DNA of 64,000 bases, taken from contig NZ_CP107931.1 in NCBI RefSeq assembly GCF_036023875.1, positions 2,108,001-2,172,000 of the forward strand. Reading direction: 5' to 3'. The notes beneath the pieces were generated by a model. That model saw nothing but the letters and a program-made list of their open reading frames with translations. It had not been told where the DNA came from and did not search any database. Positions 54,928 through 63,742 of this stretch are shown here, in pieces (the first letter of the stretch is position 1; every line of letters begins with the position of its first letter). Both the position numbers and the translations under genes were made by a program. The DNA is from Mycobacterium sp. NBC_00419 (GTDB lineage Bacteria; Actinomycetota; Actinomycetes; Mycobacteriales; Mycobacteriaceae).

Positions 54928-55431
54928 TCACCAGCCCATTGAGCCGGGGATGCCCTTGAAGGGGCCGACGACCCGGCTGGTGATCCAGCCTCCGTAGAAG
55001 CCGCCGGGCTGCGGAAGCACCGTCTCCCCGTTGACGGTGCAGCGGTCGACCTGGGCGGCCATAACGGCGATCGCGCCCGCGATCGGTTCGAATCCCCGGG
55101 TGGGGCTCGGATAGGTCCAGGCGGCCTTCGGTGCGATCGTGGTCTGGCTCACCAGGTCGTAGTAGCGGGCCTGCCCCTTCCATTCACACCACGACGAGCC
55201 GGGCGCATCCCGCAACGACCCGTCGGCGAACGCCTCGGGCGGCAGGTAGTAGGTCGGCGGGTGACTGGTCTCCAGCACCCGCCAGCCGCTGTCGGTCGAG
55301 GCGATCACCTGGCCGCCGAGTTCGACGGTGATCCTGCCGTCGAACGCCTCCAGCCGGGGCGGCCGGGGGTAATCCCACACCGACTCCTGACCTGTGCCGG
55401 GTTTCTCTGGTGTCGGCCGTACGCTCATCAC
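54928..55431 (-). CDS. DUF427-family protein
   Basis: 167 residues. LEAFDGRITVELGGQVIASTDSGWRVLETSHPPTYYLPPEAF and WCEWKGQARYYDL are the DUF427 pattern, a small beta-rich fold. Function unknown. Not coupled to amt (35 nt gap). Confidence 0.8.
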   Translation of the reverse strand: MMSVRPTPEKPGTGQESVWDYPRPPRLEAFDGRITVELGGQVIASTDSGWRVLETSHPPTYYLPPEAFADGSLRDAPGSSWCEWKGQARYYDLVSQTTIAPKAAWTYPSPTRGFEPIAGAIAVMAAQVDRCTVNGETVLPQPGGFYGGWITSRVVGPFKGIPGSMGW

Positions 55432-55454
55432 TCGACGATACGAGGACGGGCGGC

Positions 55455-55871
55455 GTGGCCGAGCAGTGGTGGATGATCCCGGTCGGGATCGCCGCGGCGC
55501 TGGTGTTCATCTGGCTGGCGCTCGGGGTGACGCTGTGGATCGCCAAACCCGACGACGTCGGCATCCAGGACATGCTGCGGCTGCTGCCCGACGTGCTGCG
55601 CCTGCTCAAACGGCTGGCCACCGATCCGCACCTGCCCCGGCGTATCCGCATCGTGCTGATCGTGTTGCTCGCCTTCATCGCGTCGCCGATCGACCTGATC
55701 CCCGACTTCATCCCCGTCCTCGGCTACGCCGACGACGTCATCATCACCGCCCTGGTGTTGCGGTGGGTCTCACGCACCGCGGGGGGCGACGCACTCGCCG
55801 AACACTGGCCGGGAACCCCCGACGGCCTGGCGGCGCTGCGCCGGCTGTGCGGGCTGACCGACGCCGCCTGA
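55455..55871 (+). CDS. DUF1232/YkvA-like membrane protein
   Basis: 138 residues from GTG (VAEQWWMIPVGIAAALV). One clear membrane helix then the YkvA-type motif with ASPIDLIPDFIPVLGYADDV near residue 87. The family is widespread and poorly characterised. GAGG upstream. Earlier start at 55410 would overlap the divergent DUF427 gene's start. Confidence 0.78.
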   Translation: MAEQWWMIPVGIAAALVFIWLALGVTLWIAKPDDVGIQDMLRLLPDVLRLLKRLATDPHLPRRIRIVLIVLLAFIASPIDLIPDFIPVLGYADDVIITALVLRWVSRTAGGDALAEHWPGTPDGLAALRRLCGLTDAA

Positions 55872-55909
55872 CCAGTCCGGTGCGATCGCGCCGCACCGTT
55901 CGGTACGCT

Positions 55910-55931
55910 CTGCTGTGCGACTGCTTAGCAT
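55910..55931 (+). promoter_or_regulatory. 22-bp element at the coxL promoter, shared with coxMS
   Basis: CTGCTGTGCGACTGCTTAGCAT; ends with TAGCAT, a TANNNT -10. Matches 18 of 22 positions of the element upstream of the medium subunit (minus strand, 59675-59654). See that entry. Confidence 0.65.
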
Positions 55932-55966
55932 GGGCCGCCCGCCCCCGAGGTATTGGAGTCATCGCC

Positions 55967-58285
55967 ATGGCCGCACCTGTCGCCCGGTACGCGGGTACCC
56001 GGGTCCCGCGGGTCGAGGACAGCCGCCTGCTCACCGGGCACGGCACGTTCGTCGACGACGTCACACGCCCCGGCATGTTGCACGCCTGCTTCGTTCGCAG
56101 CCCGTTCGCTCACGCCCGGATCAACAGCATCGACACCTCGGCCGCCCTGGCCCTGCCCGGCGTCCACGCCGTCTTCACCGCCGGCGACCTCAACCCCGAG
56201 GTGAAAGAGGCCTGGCACGCGGTGGCCGGCAAGGACATTGCCGACACCCCGCGCCCGCCCATGGCCGAGGGGACGGTGAAGTTCGTCGGCGACCCGGTGG
56301 CCCTGGTCGTGGCCGAGAACCGCTACATCGCAGAAGATGCCATCGAGCTCGTCGACGTCGACTACGACCCGCTGCCGGCCATCGCAGATGTCACCCGGGC
56401 GATCGGCTGCGAGGCCGTGGTGCACGACGCCTACCCCGATAACGTCGCCGGCGGCCTGGCCGGGGCACCACCGGACGAGGCCGTCTTCGCCGCGTCGGCC
56501 TTGGTGGTCGCCGAGCACGTCTATCAGCAGACCCACGTACCCGTGCCGATCGAGACCCGCGGCCTGGTGGTCGAATGGGTCGCTGCCGCACAGGAATTGA
56601 CGTTGTGGGCGTCCACCCAGACCCCGCACGAACTGCGCGCGTTCGCAGCCCGGCTGCTCGGCATCCCAGCGCAGCGAGTGCGCGTCATCGCCCGCGACAC
56701 CGGCGGTGGCTTCGGCCAGAAGGTGGTGCCGATGCGTGAGGACATGGCCATCCTGCTGGCTGCCCGCAAGGTGCCCGCCGCACTGAAGTGGATCGAGGAC
56801 CGCCGGGAGAACCTGATGTCGGCGGGGCAGGCCCGCCACGTCGACGGCACCGCCAGGATGGCCTTCGACACCGCCGGGTCCATCACCGCCGTCGACATCG
56901 ACTTCATCCAGGATGTCGGCGCCTACCCCACGCCGTACCCGGTGTTGACCACCGCTGCTATCGGCATGTTCTTCCCTGGCCCCTACCGGGTGCCCAAGGC
57001 CAGCTTCAGCTACAAGACGGTGTTCACCAACACCAGCGGCCTGGCCGCCTATCGCGGACCGTGGCAGTACGAAACCCTCACCCGCGAAATACTTCTCGAC
57101 ATCGCCGCGCGCGCAATGGGTGTTGATCCGGTCGATCTGCGCCGCAAGAATCTGTTGCGCCGTGACGAGATGCCGTACTTCAACCCCAACGGCATGCCGT
57201 ACGACCACGTCGCGCCGATGGAGACCTTCGAGCAGGCCGTAAAAATCCTTGACCACGAAGGATTCCGGAAGGAGCAGGCCGAGGCCCTGGCACAGGGCCG
57301 CTACATCGGGCTGGGCTTCTCGGCCTACATCGAACCGACGGGGGCGGCCACCGGACACCTGGCCACCGAGGGCGCGACGATCCGGATCGAGCCGACCGGC
57401 AAGATCAACGTCTACGTCAACGGGGGCTCGAGCGGCAACAGCATCGAGACCACGGTGGTGCAACTCACCGCCGACGCACTCGGCGCGGACATCGACGACG
57501 TCGCCACGATCCAGGGCGACACCGCCGTCACCCCGTACGGCGCGGGCACCCAGGGCAGCCGCAGCGGACCGATGACCGCCGGTGCCGTCGACGAGGCCGC
57601 AACGATCCTGCGGCAACGACTCGTCGCGATGGCCGCACACATTCTGGGCGTCGACGCCGAGCGCATCGCGCTATCCGGTTCTCGCGCAAGCTCAGTCGAC
57701 GACCCCACCAAGAGCATCACGTTCGCCGATCTGGCGTACCGCGCCCACTACGAACCCCAGCAGTTGCCGCCGGGCATGTCGGCCACCCTGGAGGCGACGA
57801 CCCGCTTCACCTCGCAGACCCCGATCCACTGGGCCAACGCCACCCACGCCTGCACCTGCGAGGTGGACATCACCACCGGACGGGTGACATTGACCCGCTA
57901 CATCGTCAGCGAGGACGTCGGCCCGATGATCAACCCGAACGTCGTCGAGGGTCAGATCGCCGGCGGCACCGTGCAGGGCATCGGCGGGGCACTGCTCGAA
58001 CACCTCGTCTACGACGACGATGGAAATCCCTTGTCCACCACGTTCGTCGACTACCTGCTGCCAACCGCGACCGACGTGCCGCCCATCGAGTACGGCCACG
58101 TGGAGGTACCGGGTCCCGGCGTCGGCGGCTACAAGGGCTGTGGCGAGGGTGGTGCCATCGGCTCGACGCCGGCAGTGATCAACGCGATCAACGACGCCCT
58201 GGCACCGCTGGGGGTGACGATCACCACGCTACCTGCCACACCGGCCCGGATCGTCGCGCTGATCGAGGAAGCTGCCCGGTCCTAG
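55967..58285 (+). CDS. Molybdenum hydroxylase large subunit (CoxL/XDH family)
   Basis: 772 residues. Aldehyde oxidase/xanthine dehydrogenase large subunit: GTRVPRVEDSRLLTGHGTFVDD, molybdopterin motifs DTGGGFGQKV, and the catalytic Glu727 in GCGEGGAIGST. The active-site loop reads AYRGPWQYE (residue 361 on), neither AYxCSFR of true CO dehydrogenase nor AYRGAGR of form II, so CO is unlikely as substrate. ATG after TTGGAGT. Convergent with the small subunit gene, sharing CTAG at the stops. Needs the other two subunits encoded opposite. Confidence 0.88.
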   Translation: MAAPVARYAGTRVPRVEDSRLLTGHGTFVDDVTRPGMLHACFVRSPFAHARINSIDTSAALALPGVHAVFTAGDLNPEVKEAWHAVAGKDIADTPRPPMAEGTVKFVGDPVALVVAENRYIAEDAIELVDVDYDPLPAIADVTRAIGCEAVVHDAYPDNVAGGLAGAPPDEAVFAASALVVAEHVYQQTHVPVPIETRGLVVEWVAAAQELTLWASTQTPHELRAFAARLLGIPAQRVRVIARDTGGGFGQKVVPMREDMAILLAARKVPAALKWIEDRRENLMSAGQARHVDGTARMAFDTAGSITAVDIDFIQDVGAYPTPYPVLTTAAIGMFFPGPYRVPKASFSYKTVFTNTSGLAAYRGPWQYETLTREILLDIAARAMGVDPVDLRRKNLLRRDEMPYFNPNGMPYDHVAPMETFEQAVKILDHEGFRKEQAEALAQGRYIGLGFSAYIEPTGAATGHLATEGATIRIEPTGKINVYVNGGSSGNSIETTVVQLTADALGADIDDVATIQGDTAVTPYGAGTQGSRSGPMTAGAVDEAATILRQRLVAMAAHILGVDAERIALSGSRASSVDDPTKSITFADLAYRAHYEPQQLPPGMSATLEATTRFTSQTPIHWANATHACTCEVDITTGRVTLTRYIVSEDVGPMINPNVVEGQIAGGTVQGIGGALLEHLVYDDDGNPLSTTFVDYLLPTATDVPPIEYGHVEVPGPGVGGYKGCGEGGAIGSTPAVINAINDALAPLGVTITTLPATPARIVALIEEAARS

Positions 58286-58288
58286 GAC
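58279..58288. other. GTCCTAGGAC palindrome with overlapping stop codons
   Basis: The central CTAG (58282-58285) is the stop TAG of the large-subunit gene on plus and of the small-subunit gene on minus. A 10-bp perfect palindrome; convergent transcripts overlap here. Confidence 0.7.
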
Positions 58289-58764
58289 GTCGATTCTGAC
58301 GAATTCGACGCCAGCCGAACGGCATTGACGATGCCCTGATAGCCCGTGCAACGGCAGAAGTTACCGGAGAGTCCCTCCCGGATCTCCTCGTCGCTGGGGT
58401 GCGAGTTGTCACGCAACAGCGCCGTGATCGACATGACGAACCCCGGCGTGCAGAAGCCGCACTGCAGTCCGTGGCAGTCGCGCAGCGCCGCCTGCACGGC
58501 CGACAGCTCACCGTCGGCCCCGGCGACACCTTCGACGGTCGCGACGTCGGCGCCGTCAGCCTGGACGGCGAACACCAGGCAGGACCGCACCGCGGCGCCG
58601 TCCAGCAGCACCGTGCACGCACCGCACACCCCGTGTTCACAACCGAGGTGGGTACCGGTGAGTCCGCACCGTTCGCGCAGAAAGTCCGCAAGTGTCATCC
58701 GCGGCTCGACGATCGCCTCGGTGGGAGTTCCGTTGACAGACAACCGAACCGGATGTTCATGCAT
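58282..58764 (-). CDS. [2Fe-2S] small subunit of the molybdenum hydroxylase (CoxS)
   Basis: 160 residues. Plant-type cluster ligands GCEHGVCGAC plus a later Cys in RSC; second cluster CGFCTPG ... CRCTG. Passes electrons from the Mo site to FAD. Start overlaps the medium-subunit stop by 8 nt. Ends in CTAG shared with the large-subunit gene. Confidence 0.92.
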   Translation of the reverse strand: MHEHPVRLSVNGTPTEAIVEPRMTLADFLRERCGLTGTHLGCEHGVCGACTVLLDGAAVRSCLVFAVQADGADVATVEGVAGADGELSAVQAALRDCHGLQCGFCTPGFVMSITALLRDNSHPSDEEIREGLSGNFCRCTGYQGIVNAVRLASNSSESTS

Positions 58765-59632
58765 CGAGTGCCTCCTTTACTGCAGCCTTCCACGCTTGTG
58801 CCACCATCGCCGCGCCGACCCGTCGCCGGTAGTCCGCCGAGCCCTGGAGGTCGGCGGGCACATCGTCGAGACCGGCCATCGCGAGCTCACCGAGTTCCTC
58901 GGGGCTGACGTCAGCGACCGACCGCCCCGCGACTGCGGCTTCGGCTGCGGCGGCCCGCCGCGGCGTCGCGCTGAGCGCCAGCAGTCCGATCGCGCAGCGC
59001 CGGATCACGTCGTCACCGCCGAGTTCGACTCCCACGACCGCACCGGCGATCGCGAAGTCTCCATGACGGCGTGCGAACTCCTGCACGGCGAAGCCGCACC
59101 GGCCCGACCACACCGGGAACCGCACCCCGACCAGGACTTCGTCGGGCATCATGGTCGTCTCCCACACACCGTTGAAGAATTCGGCGGCCGCGATAGTCCG
59201 GACACCGGACGGCGAGAGGGCCTCCATCTCGGCATCCAGCGCCAGCGCGACGGCGGGATACTCGGCCGCCGGGTCGGCGTGGGCGATCGACCCGCCCAAC
59301 GTTCCCCGGCTGCGGATCTGGAAGTGCCCGATCAACGGTGTGGCGCGGGTGAGCAGCGGGACCGCCGACCGGACCTGCTGGTCGGAGCCGACCACGGCGT
59401 GGGTGGTGCCGCCGCCGATCCAGAGCTGGTCGCCGTCGCGCCGGATGCCCTTCATCTCCTCGAGCCGGGAGATGTCGATCAGGTGGTCGAAGAACGCCAG
59501 CCGCATGGCGAGCATCGGCACCAGACTCTGGCCGCCACCGAGCAGCTTCGCGTCGTCACCGAAGTCGGCGAGCATCTGGGCGGCCTCGGCCGCACTGTCG
59601 GGCCGGTGGTAGTCGAAGGGTGCCGGCTTCAC
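58757..59632 (-). CDS. FAD medium subunit of the molybdenum hydroxylase (CoxM)
   Basis: 291 residues from GTG (VKPAPFDYHRPDS), the usual family start; a GTG 18 nt earlier (59650) is in frame. FAD motifs GGGQSLVPMLAMRL and RGTLGGSIAHADPAAEYP. AAGG lies 8 nt upstream. Coupled to the small subunit. The usual gene order is M-S-L on one strand; here L is on the opposite strand. Confidence 0.88.
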   Translation of the reverse strand: MKPAPFDYHRPDSAAEAAQMLADFGDDAKLLGGGQSLVPMLAMRLAFFDHLIDISRLEEMKGIRRDGDQLWIGGGTTHAVVGSDQQVRSAVPLLTRATPLIGHFQIRSRGTLGGSIAHADPAAEYPAVALALDAEMEALSPSGVRTIAAAEFFNGVWETTMMPDEVLVGVRFPVWSGRCGFAVQEFARRHGDFAIAGAVVGVELGGDDVIRRCAIGLLALSATPRRAAAAEAAVAGRSVADVSPEELGELAMAGLDDVPADLQGSADYRRRVGAAMVAQAWKAAVKEALDA

Positions 59633-59653
59633 CGGTGCACGCCTTGGCACGTC

Positions 59654-59675
59654 ATGCTAAGCACACGCTCAGCAT
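59654..59675 (-). promoter_or_regulatory. 22-bp inverted-repeat element at the coxMS promoter
   Basis: On minus: ATGCTGAGC-GTGT-GCTTAGCAT, a near-perfect inverted repeat (one mismatch) whose right end TAGCAT is a possible -10. The coxL promoter has the same sequence at 18 of 22 positions, so one regulator or sigma factor likely controls both halves. Confidence 0.65.
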
Positions 59676-59689
59676 AGCGGGATGTCCGA

Positions 59690-59845
59690 TCAGTTCGACC
59701 GCGGTGTGGGCCGGTTCGGCCCGTTGTTCCAGCCACCGCCGGAATTGACGCATTCGGCCTGGGCCGGTGTCGCTGCGACCAGGCCCGCGGTGGCCAGTGC
59801 ACCGGTGAGCAATCCCACTGTCCAGCGCACCACGCCGGGTCTCAT
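59690..59845 (-). CDS. 51-residue secreted peptide
   Basis: MRPGVVRWTVGLLTGALATA, then GLVAATPAQA, a signal peptide with cleavage expected after AQA at residue 30, and a 21-residue mature part beginning ECVNSGGGWNNGPNRP and ending RSN. SD GGGAAGG 8 nt upstream of ATG. One Cys. Too short for normal ORF limits; unknown function. Same strand as the cox genes downstream (40 nt gap), so possibly first in that message. Confidence 0.65.
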   Translation of the reverse strand: MRPGVVRWTVGLLTGALATAGLVAATPAQAECVNSGGGWNNGPNRPTPRSN

Positions 59846-59985
59846 AGCTGCGCCTTCCCGTCGTCCGCAACGCGATGATCTGGGCTGGAGCGTGCATCAG
59901 AGGCACACCCGCGGCGGGCGTTCCCGCCCGCGGGCACCCAGGACCGGCTGGGCCACGTACAGCAAATGACCGCATACTGACGATC

Positions 59986-61560
59986 ATGAATCCGACGCCC
60001 CCCGCGCCGGCGACCGCTGCGGAAATCCGCCACGGCCGCCACCGGGGGCGACCGCAACGAGCCCGGCGCGCGGCCCGCATCCTGCGCCGGACGCTGGTTG
60101 GGCTGGTGTCGGTCCTCGTCGTCATGGCCACCGGTGTCGCCTACTCGCAGGCGCACGGACTGCTTGGCGGGATCACCATCTCGCGGGCGCTGGGCTCCGA
60201 CGAGCCGAGGTCCAGCGGCGGTGCGATGAACATCCTGCTGATCGGTCTGGACTCCCGCAAAGATCAGGACGGCAATGAGCTGCCCGACGAGGTGCTCGAC
60301 AAGTTGCACGCCGGCGACTCCGAGGCGGGCGGCTACAACACCAACACGCTGATTCTCGTGCACATCGGTGCCGACGATCGGGTGGTCGCGTTCTCCATTC
60401 CCCGTGACGACTACGTCGCCGTCAGCGGAATCAAGGGCTACGACCACATCAAGATCAAAGAGGCCTACGGGCTGACCAAGTTCGAGACCGAGCAGAAACT
60501 CGTCGACGCAGGTGTCAGTGACCGGGCCGAGTTGGAGAAGGCGGGCCGGGAGGCCGGCCGCAAGGCCACGCTGCGGGCGGTGCGCAACCTCACCGGCCAA
60601 CCCATCGACTATTTCGCCGAGGTGAACCTCGCAGGCTTCTACGACCTTGCCGAAAGCCTTGGTGGCGTGGAGGTTTGCCTGAACCATGCCGTGCACGACG
60701 ACTATTCGGGTGCGGATTTCCCGGCCGGGCGCCAGCGCCTCGATGCCGCACAGGCGCTGGCCTTCGTCCGGCAACGGCACGGCCTGGAGAACGGTGACCT
60801 CGACCGCACACACCGCCAGCAGGCTTTCCTGTTGTCGGTGATGCACGAACTGCAGCAGTCGGGCTCGTTCACCGATATCGCCAAGTTCCGCCGATTGATG
60901 GACGTGGCCCGCAAGGACATCGTGCTGTCCGAGGGCTGGGGCGAGGACCAGTTCCGCCGGATGGCCGCACTGGCGGGCGGAGACGTCGAGTTCCGCACTC
61001 TGCCTGTGGTCCGCTACGACAACATCAACGGCCAAGACGTCAACATCATCGATCCGGCGAAGATTCGCGCCGAGATCGCGAGCGCGATCGGTACCGGTAC
61101 GACAACCACCACGGTCGCGACGAGCACTGCGGCACAGCCACTTCCGCCGATGAACCCGCTGACCGCTATTACGGTGGTCAACGCCAGCGAGACCGGCGGC
61201 CTGGCATCGCAGGCGGCAGCCGTGCTGGGCAGGAAGGACTTCACCGTCGAGGAGGTCCGCGACCGGGAGTCCGGCGAGCCGGTCGACACCGTCATCACCT
61301 ACGGATCGGGAGCCCAGACCGACGCGCAGTCAGTGGCCACACTGCTGGGCATCGACAACGCGCCGCAGGCCAACATCGCACTGCCCGCCGGCCACATCCG
61401 GGTCATCCTCGGCGACGGATATGACGTGCCGACCGAGCAGCCCGCAACCGAGGAGGTCGTCGAAACCACGCCGGCGCAAGGCTGGTACGGCATGACGACG
61501 ACTCCGACACCTGATCAGGGCAAGCCGATCGACGGCGGCGGGATTCCCTGCGTCAACTAG
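59986..61560 (+). CDS. LytR-CpsA-Psr (LCP) family cell-wall ligase
   Basis: 524 residues. Basic cytoplasmic tail, one membrane helix (TLVGLVSVLVVMATGVAYS), LCP domain with MNILLIGLDSRKDQDG, TNTLILVHI, FSIPRDDYV, GRKATLRAVRNLTG and AFVRQRHGLENGDLDR, and a LytR_C domain (LTAITVVNASETGGLASQAA). LCP enzymes attach arabinogalactan to peptidoglycan. CATACT at 59973 lies 8 nt before the start, possibly leaderless. Upstream frame to 59875 is unsupported. Its end overlaps the SDR gene. Confidence 0.9.
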   Translation: MNPTPPAPATAAEIRHGRHRGRPQRARRAARILRRTLVGLVSVLVVMATGVAYSQAHGLLGGITISRALGSDEPRSSGGAMNILLIGLDSRKDQDGNELPDEVLDKLHAGDSEAGGYNTNTLILVHIGADDRVVAFSIPRDDYVAVSGIKGYDHIKIKEAYGLTKFETEQKLVDAGVSDRAELEKAGREAGRKATLRAVRNLTGQPIDYFAEVNLAGFYDLAESLGGVEVCLNHAVHDDYSGADFPAGRQRLDAAQALAFVRQRHGLENGDLDRTHRQQAFLLSVMHELQQSGSFTDIAKFRRLMDVARKDIVLSEGWGEDQFRRMAALAGGDVEFRTLPVVRYDNINGQDVNIIDPAKIRAEIASAIGTGTTTTTVATSTAAQPLPPMNPLTAITVVNASETGGLASQAAAVLGRKDFTVEEVRDRESGEPVDTVITYGSGAQTDAQSVATLLGIDNAPQANIALPAGHIRVILGDGYDVPTEQPATEEVVETTPAQGWYGMTTTPTPDQGKPIDGGGIPCVN

Positions 61561-62389
61561 TGACGACGCCGCGCAATCCGTCCGCGCCGAAGGCGGGTTC
61601 CAGCATGGCTGAGTAATCGGGGCCGCGCCGCAGGCTTTGCCCACCGTCGACCCCGATGATCTGCCCGGTGACCCACTGGGCGGCATCACTGAGCAGGAAC
61701 AGCGCGGTGTTGGCGACATCGTCGACCTCACCGGGCCGCGGCAGCGGCGTGCACTCGGCGTAGTCCCCGCTGATTTCGGGTGAGTCGAGCACCATCTGAA
61801 CCAGCTCGGTTCGGATCAGTCCGGGTCGAATGCCGTTGACCCGCACCCAGGATGGGCCGAGCTCGTCGGCGGCCAGCTGCACGAGGTGATCCAGGCCGGC
61901 TTTGGTGACGCCGTACGGCCCGAACCAGCGGTGGGTGTTACTGGAGGCGATCGAGGAGATGGCGACGAACGAGCCCCCGCCGCCACGGACCATTTCGCGG
62001 GCCGAGTGCTTCAGCACGTACATCGAGCCGTTGATGTTGAGGTCGACGGTGGCGCGCCACCCGTCGGAATCCATCTGGGTGATCGGTCCGATGGTCTGCG
62101 ATCCGCCCGCACAGTGCACGACACCGTGCAGGCGGCCGTTCCACGCCGTGGCAGCGTCCACGACGGCGGCGACCTGGTCCTCGTTGGTCACGTCGGCGGG
62201 TTCGTACCGGACGTCACCGGCCGGGGCGGCGGCCTTGATCTCGTCGACGGTCGCGGCCAACCGGTCGGCACCGCGGCCGACGATGACGACGCGGGCGCCC
62301 GCCTTGGCCAAACCCTCCGCGACCCCCTTGCCGATTCCGCTACCACCACCGGTGACCAGGTAAGTCCGGTCCTCGAACGAGAGCTGCAC
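61553..62389 (-). CDS. Short-chain dehydrogenase/reductase
   Basis: 278 residues from GTG with GAGGAG upstream. GGGSGIGKGVAEGL, HCAGG, catalytic YGVTK, and PGEVDDVANTALFLLSDAAQWVTGQ. Overlaps the LCP gene by 8 nt at the 3' ends. Resembles 2,4-dienoyl-CoA reductase or steroid-type SDRs; substrate unknown. The open frame further upstream is shadow. Confidence 0.88.
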   Translation of the reverse strand: MQLSFEDRTYLVTGGGSGIGKGVAEGLAKAGARVVIVGRGADRLAATVDEIKAAAPAGDVRYEPADVTNEDQVAAVVDAATAWNGRLHGVVHCAGGSQTIGPITQMDSDGWRATVDLNINGSMYVLKHSAREMVRGGGGSFVAISSIASSNTHRWFGPYGVTKAGLDHLVQLAADELGPSWVRVNGIRPGLIRTELVQMVLDSPEISGDYAECTPLPRPGEVDDVANTALFLLSDAAQWVTGQIIGVDGGQSLRRGPDYSAMLEPAFGADGLRGVVTS

Positions 62390-62921
62390 GCCGCACTCCT
62401 CACACAAAACTGAAACAGGTTCTACGTATAGAACCACGGCGGGCCGTCGACGCAAAGGGCCGGTTCCGGTCACGAGACCCGGCACCTGCACCAGGGGCAC
62501 ACGCGGGAATCCAGTGCCGGCCACGGGCCGCCGCACCGGCGGTCTTAATCGCCCACAGCGAACATCCCTGAGCGCCCAACAGCCCGGCCCCAACAGTCCC
62601 TCCGGCCACCTTCACATCGAGAGTCACACCCCGGAAATGGCGCCGCAAATGGCGCCGCCTAAACATTTCTCCATAGCAGCAGACACAATTGGACCGTCAC
62701 ACAAGAACAGCGATTGATGGACAGTCGGAGCCTTTGATCCAGGTCAGCCTGGCTTGGGACGGGCGTAAAGCCCGCTCGACAATGGCTGCATAATTGATTG
62801 ACTCCGGTGTAACGCACGGCAGGTTACGGGCGATAAAACTCCCGAACAACTGCGGTCGGGGGAAGGCAGCCATACACTGCGTTCACACAGCCGCTCAGCA
62901 AACCGAGTAGAAAGCACCATC
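62390..62921. other. 532-bp intergenic region
   Basis: No convincing gene. Open frames of up to 88 codons on the minus strand have unusual composition and no start signal. A 12-bp tandem repeat is listed separately. The promoter of the secreted-protein array is in its right end, with TACACT (62872 region) as a possible -10. Confidence 0.5.
62635..62658. repeat. 12-bp tandem repeat AAATGGCGCCGC x2
   Basis: Exact adjoining copies at 62635-62646 and 62647-62658, each with the palindrome GGCGCC, in a noncoding region. Possible regulator site; no other evidence. Confidence 0.5.
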
Positions 62922-63278
62922 ATGGCTAGTTTGAAGAATTCGGCGCGACGTCTGGCCTTGGCCGGCGGTTTCGCGCTCGCAGTTGCGGCCGCGCCTGCGG
63001 TGGCCGCTTTCACCGTTCCGTCCACCGGGGCTGCCCCGGCTGTCGCCGAATGCGCCCCCGGGGAGGTCGTGAACACCGAGGGCGTCGGCTGCCTGCCCGC
63101 GCCGGTCGAGACCAACCCGGGCGAGACCTCCTTCTCCACTCCGGGCGACCCGGGCAGTGTTCCCGAGGTTCAGGGCATACCTTGCACAGGCGCAAACACC
63201 GGTCAGTGCATAGGATTGCAGGAAGAGCAGCAGGCTCCGCTTGTGGAGCCCCACTCGACCATCTCGTCCAGTCCGTAG
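62922..63278 (+). CDS. Small secreted protein, tandem array member 1
   Basis: 118 residues. Signal peptide (ARRLALAGGFALAVAAAPAVA), then a Pro/Ser-rich mature chain with four Cys: CAPGEVVNTEGVGC, then CTGANTGQC. The block SFSTPGDPGSVPEVQGIP is identical in member 2. Ends ISSSP. No catalytic motif; probably exported and partly disordered. Unknown function. Confidence 0.8.
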   Translation: MASLKNSARRLALAGGFALAVAAAPAVAAFTVPSTGAAPAVAECAPGEVVNTEGVGCLPAPVETNPGETSFSTPGDPGSVPEVQGIPCTGANTGQCIGLQEEQQAPLVEPHSTISSSP

Positions 63279-63330
63279 TGCGGAGTGCCGGCAGCGGTGC
63301 TCCGTCGTCCTTCTCTAGGAAGTGTGAAGT

Positions 63331-63717
63331 ATGGCGAACTCCCCCTCTGTCGGCCGACGCATCCTCCTCGCGGGAGGGTTGAGCATCGCGATCGCAGCCG
63401 CCCCGGCGGCTGCGTTCGTGGCTCTGCCTTCGCACCCGGCAGGTCCGGCGCTGGCGTGCCCCGCCGGCGAGGTCGAGGACATCTACATCGGTGAGTGCAC
63501 GCCCGAGTTGGTGCCGAACGCACCTGGCGGCAACTACCCCACACCCACTAGCAGTGGCGGCGGCGTCTCCTTCTCGACCCCGGGCGATCCCGGCAGTGTG
63601 CCTGAGGTCCAAGGCATTCCGTGCACCGGCGCCAACAGCGGCCAGTGCATCGGCCTGGAAGAGGATCAGCCTGCCCCGGTCGTCCAGCCTCGCACGAGCA
63701 TTTCGTCCAGCCCGTAA
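63331..63717 (+). CDS. Small secreted protein, tandem array member 2
   Basis: 128 residues, paralogue of member 1, 52 nt downstream. Signal peptide (RRILLAGGLSIAIAAAPAAAF), Cys pair CPAGEVEDIYIGEC, then the same SFSTPGDPGSVPEVQGIP and CTGANSGQCIGL blocks, ending ISSSP. The shared blocks are nearly identical in protein but different in codons, indicating selection on the protein. Confidence 0.8.
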   Translation: MANSPSVGRRILLAGGLSIAIAAAPAAAFVALPSHPAGPALACPAGEVEDIYIGECTPELVPNAPGGNYPTPTSSGGGVSFSTPGDPGSVPEVQGIPCTGANSGQCIGLEEDQPAPVVQPRTSISSSP

Positions 63718-63742
63718 GACCGGTCGGACCAGGAGGGCAACG

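Noticed and set aside
55394..55966. N-terminal extension of the CoxL-like frame
   Set aside because: It overlaps the DUF1232 gene and has shadow composition; the family start is at 55967.
55967..59632. Carbon monoxide dehydrogenase
   Set aside because: The large subunit lacks the AYxCSFR loop needed for the Mo-Cu site, so I call it only a CoxLMS-type molybdenum hydroxylase.
59912..59935. GGCGGG-CGTT-CCCGCC hairpin between the peptide and LCP genes
   Set aside because: Short GC stem without gene end on the reading strand; random in such GC-rich DNA, so not called a terminator.
62400..62666. 88-codon minus-strand frame
   Set aside because: Arg-rich ends, no start signal, crosses a tandem repeat; more likely noncoding.
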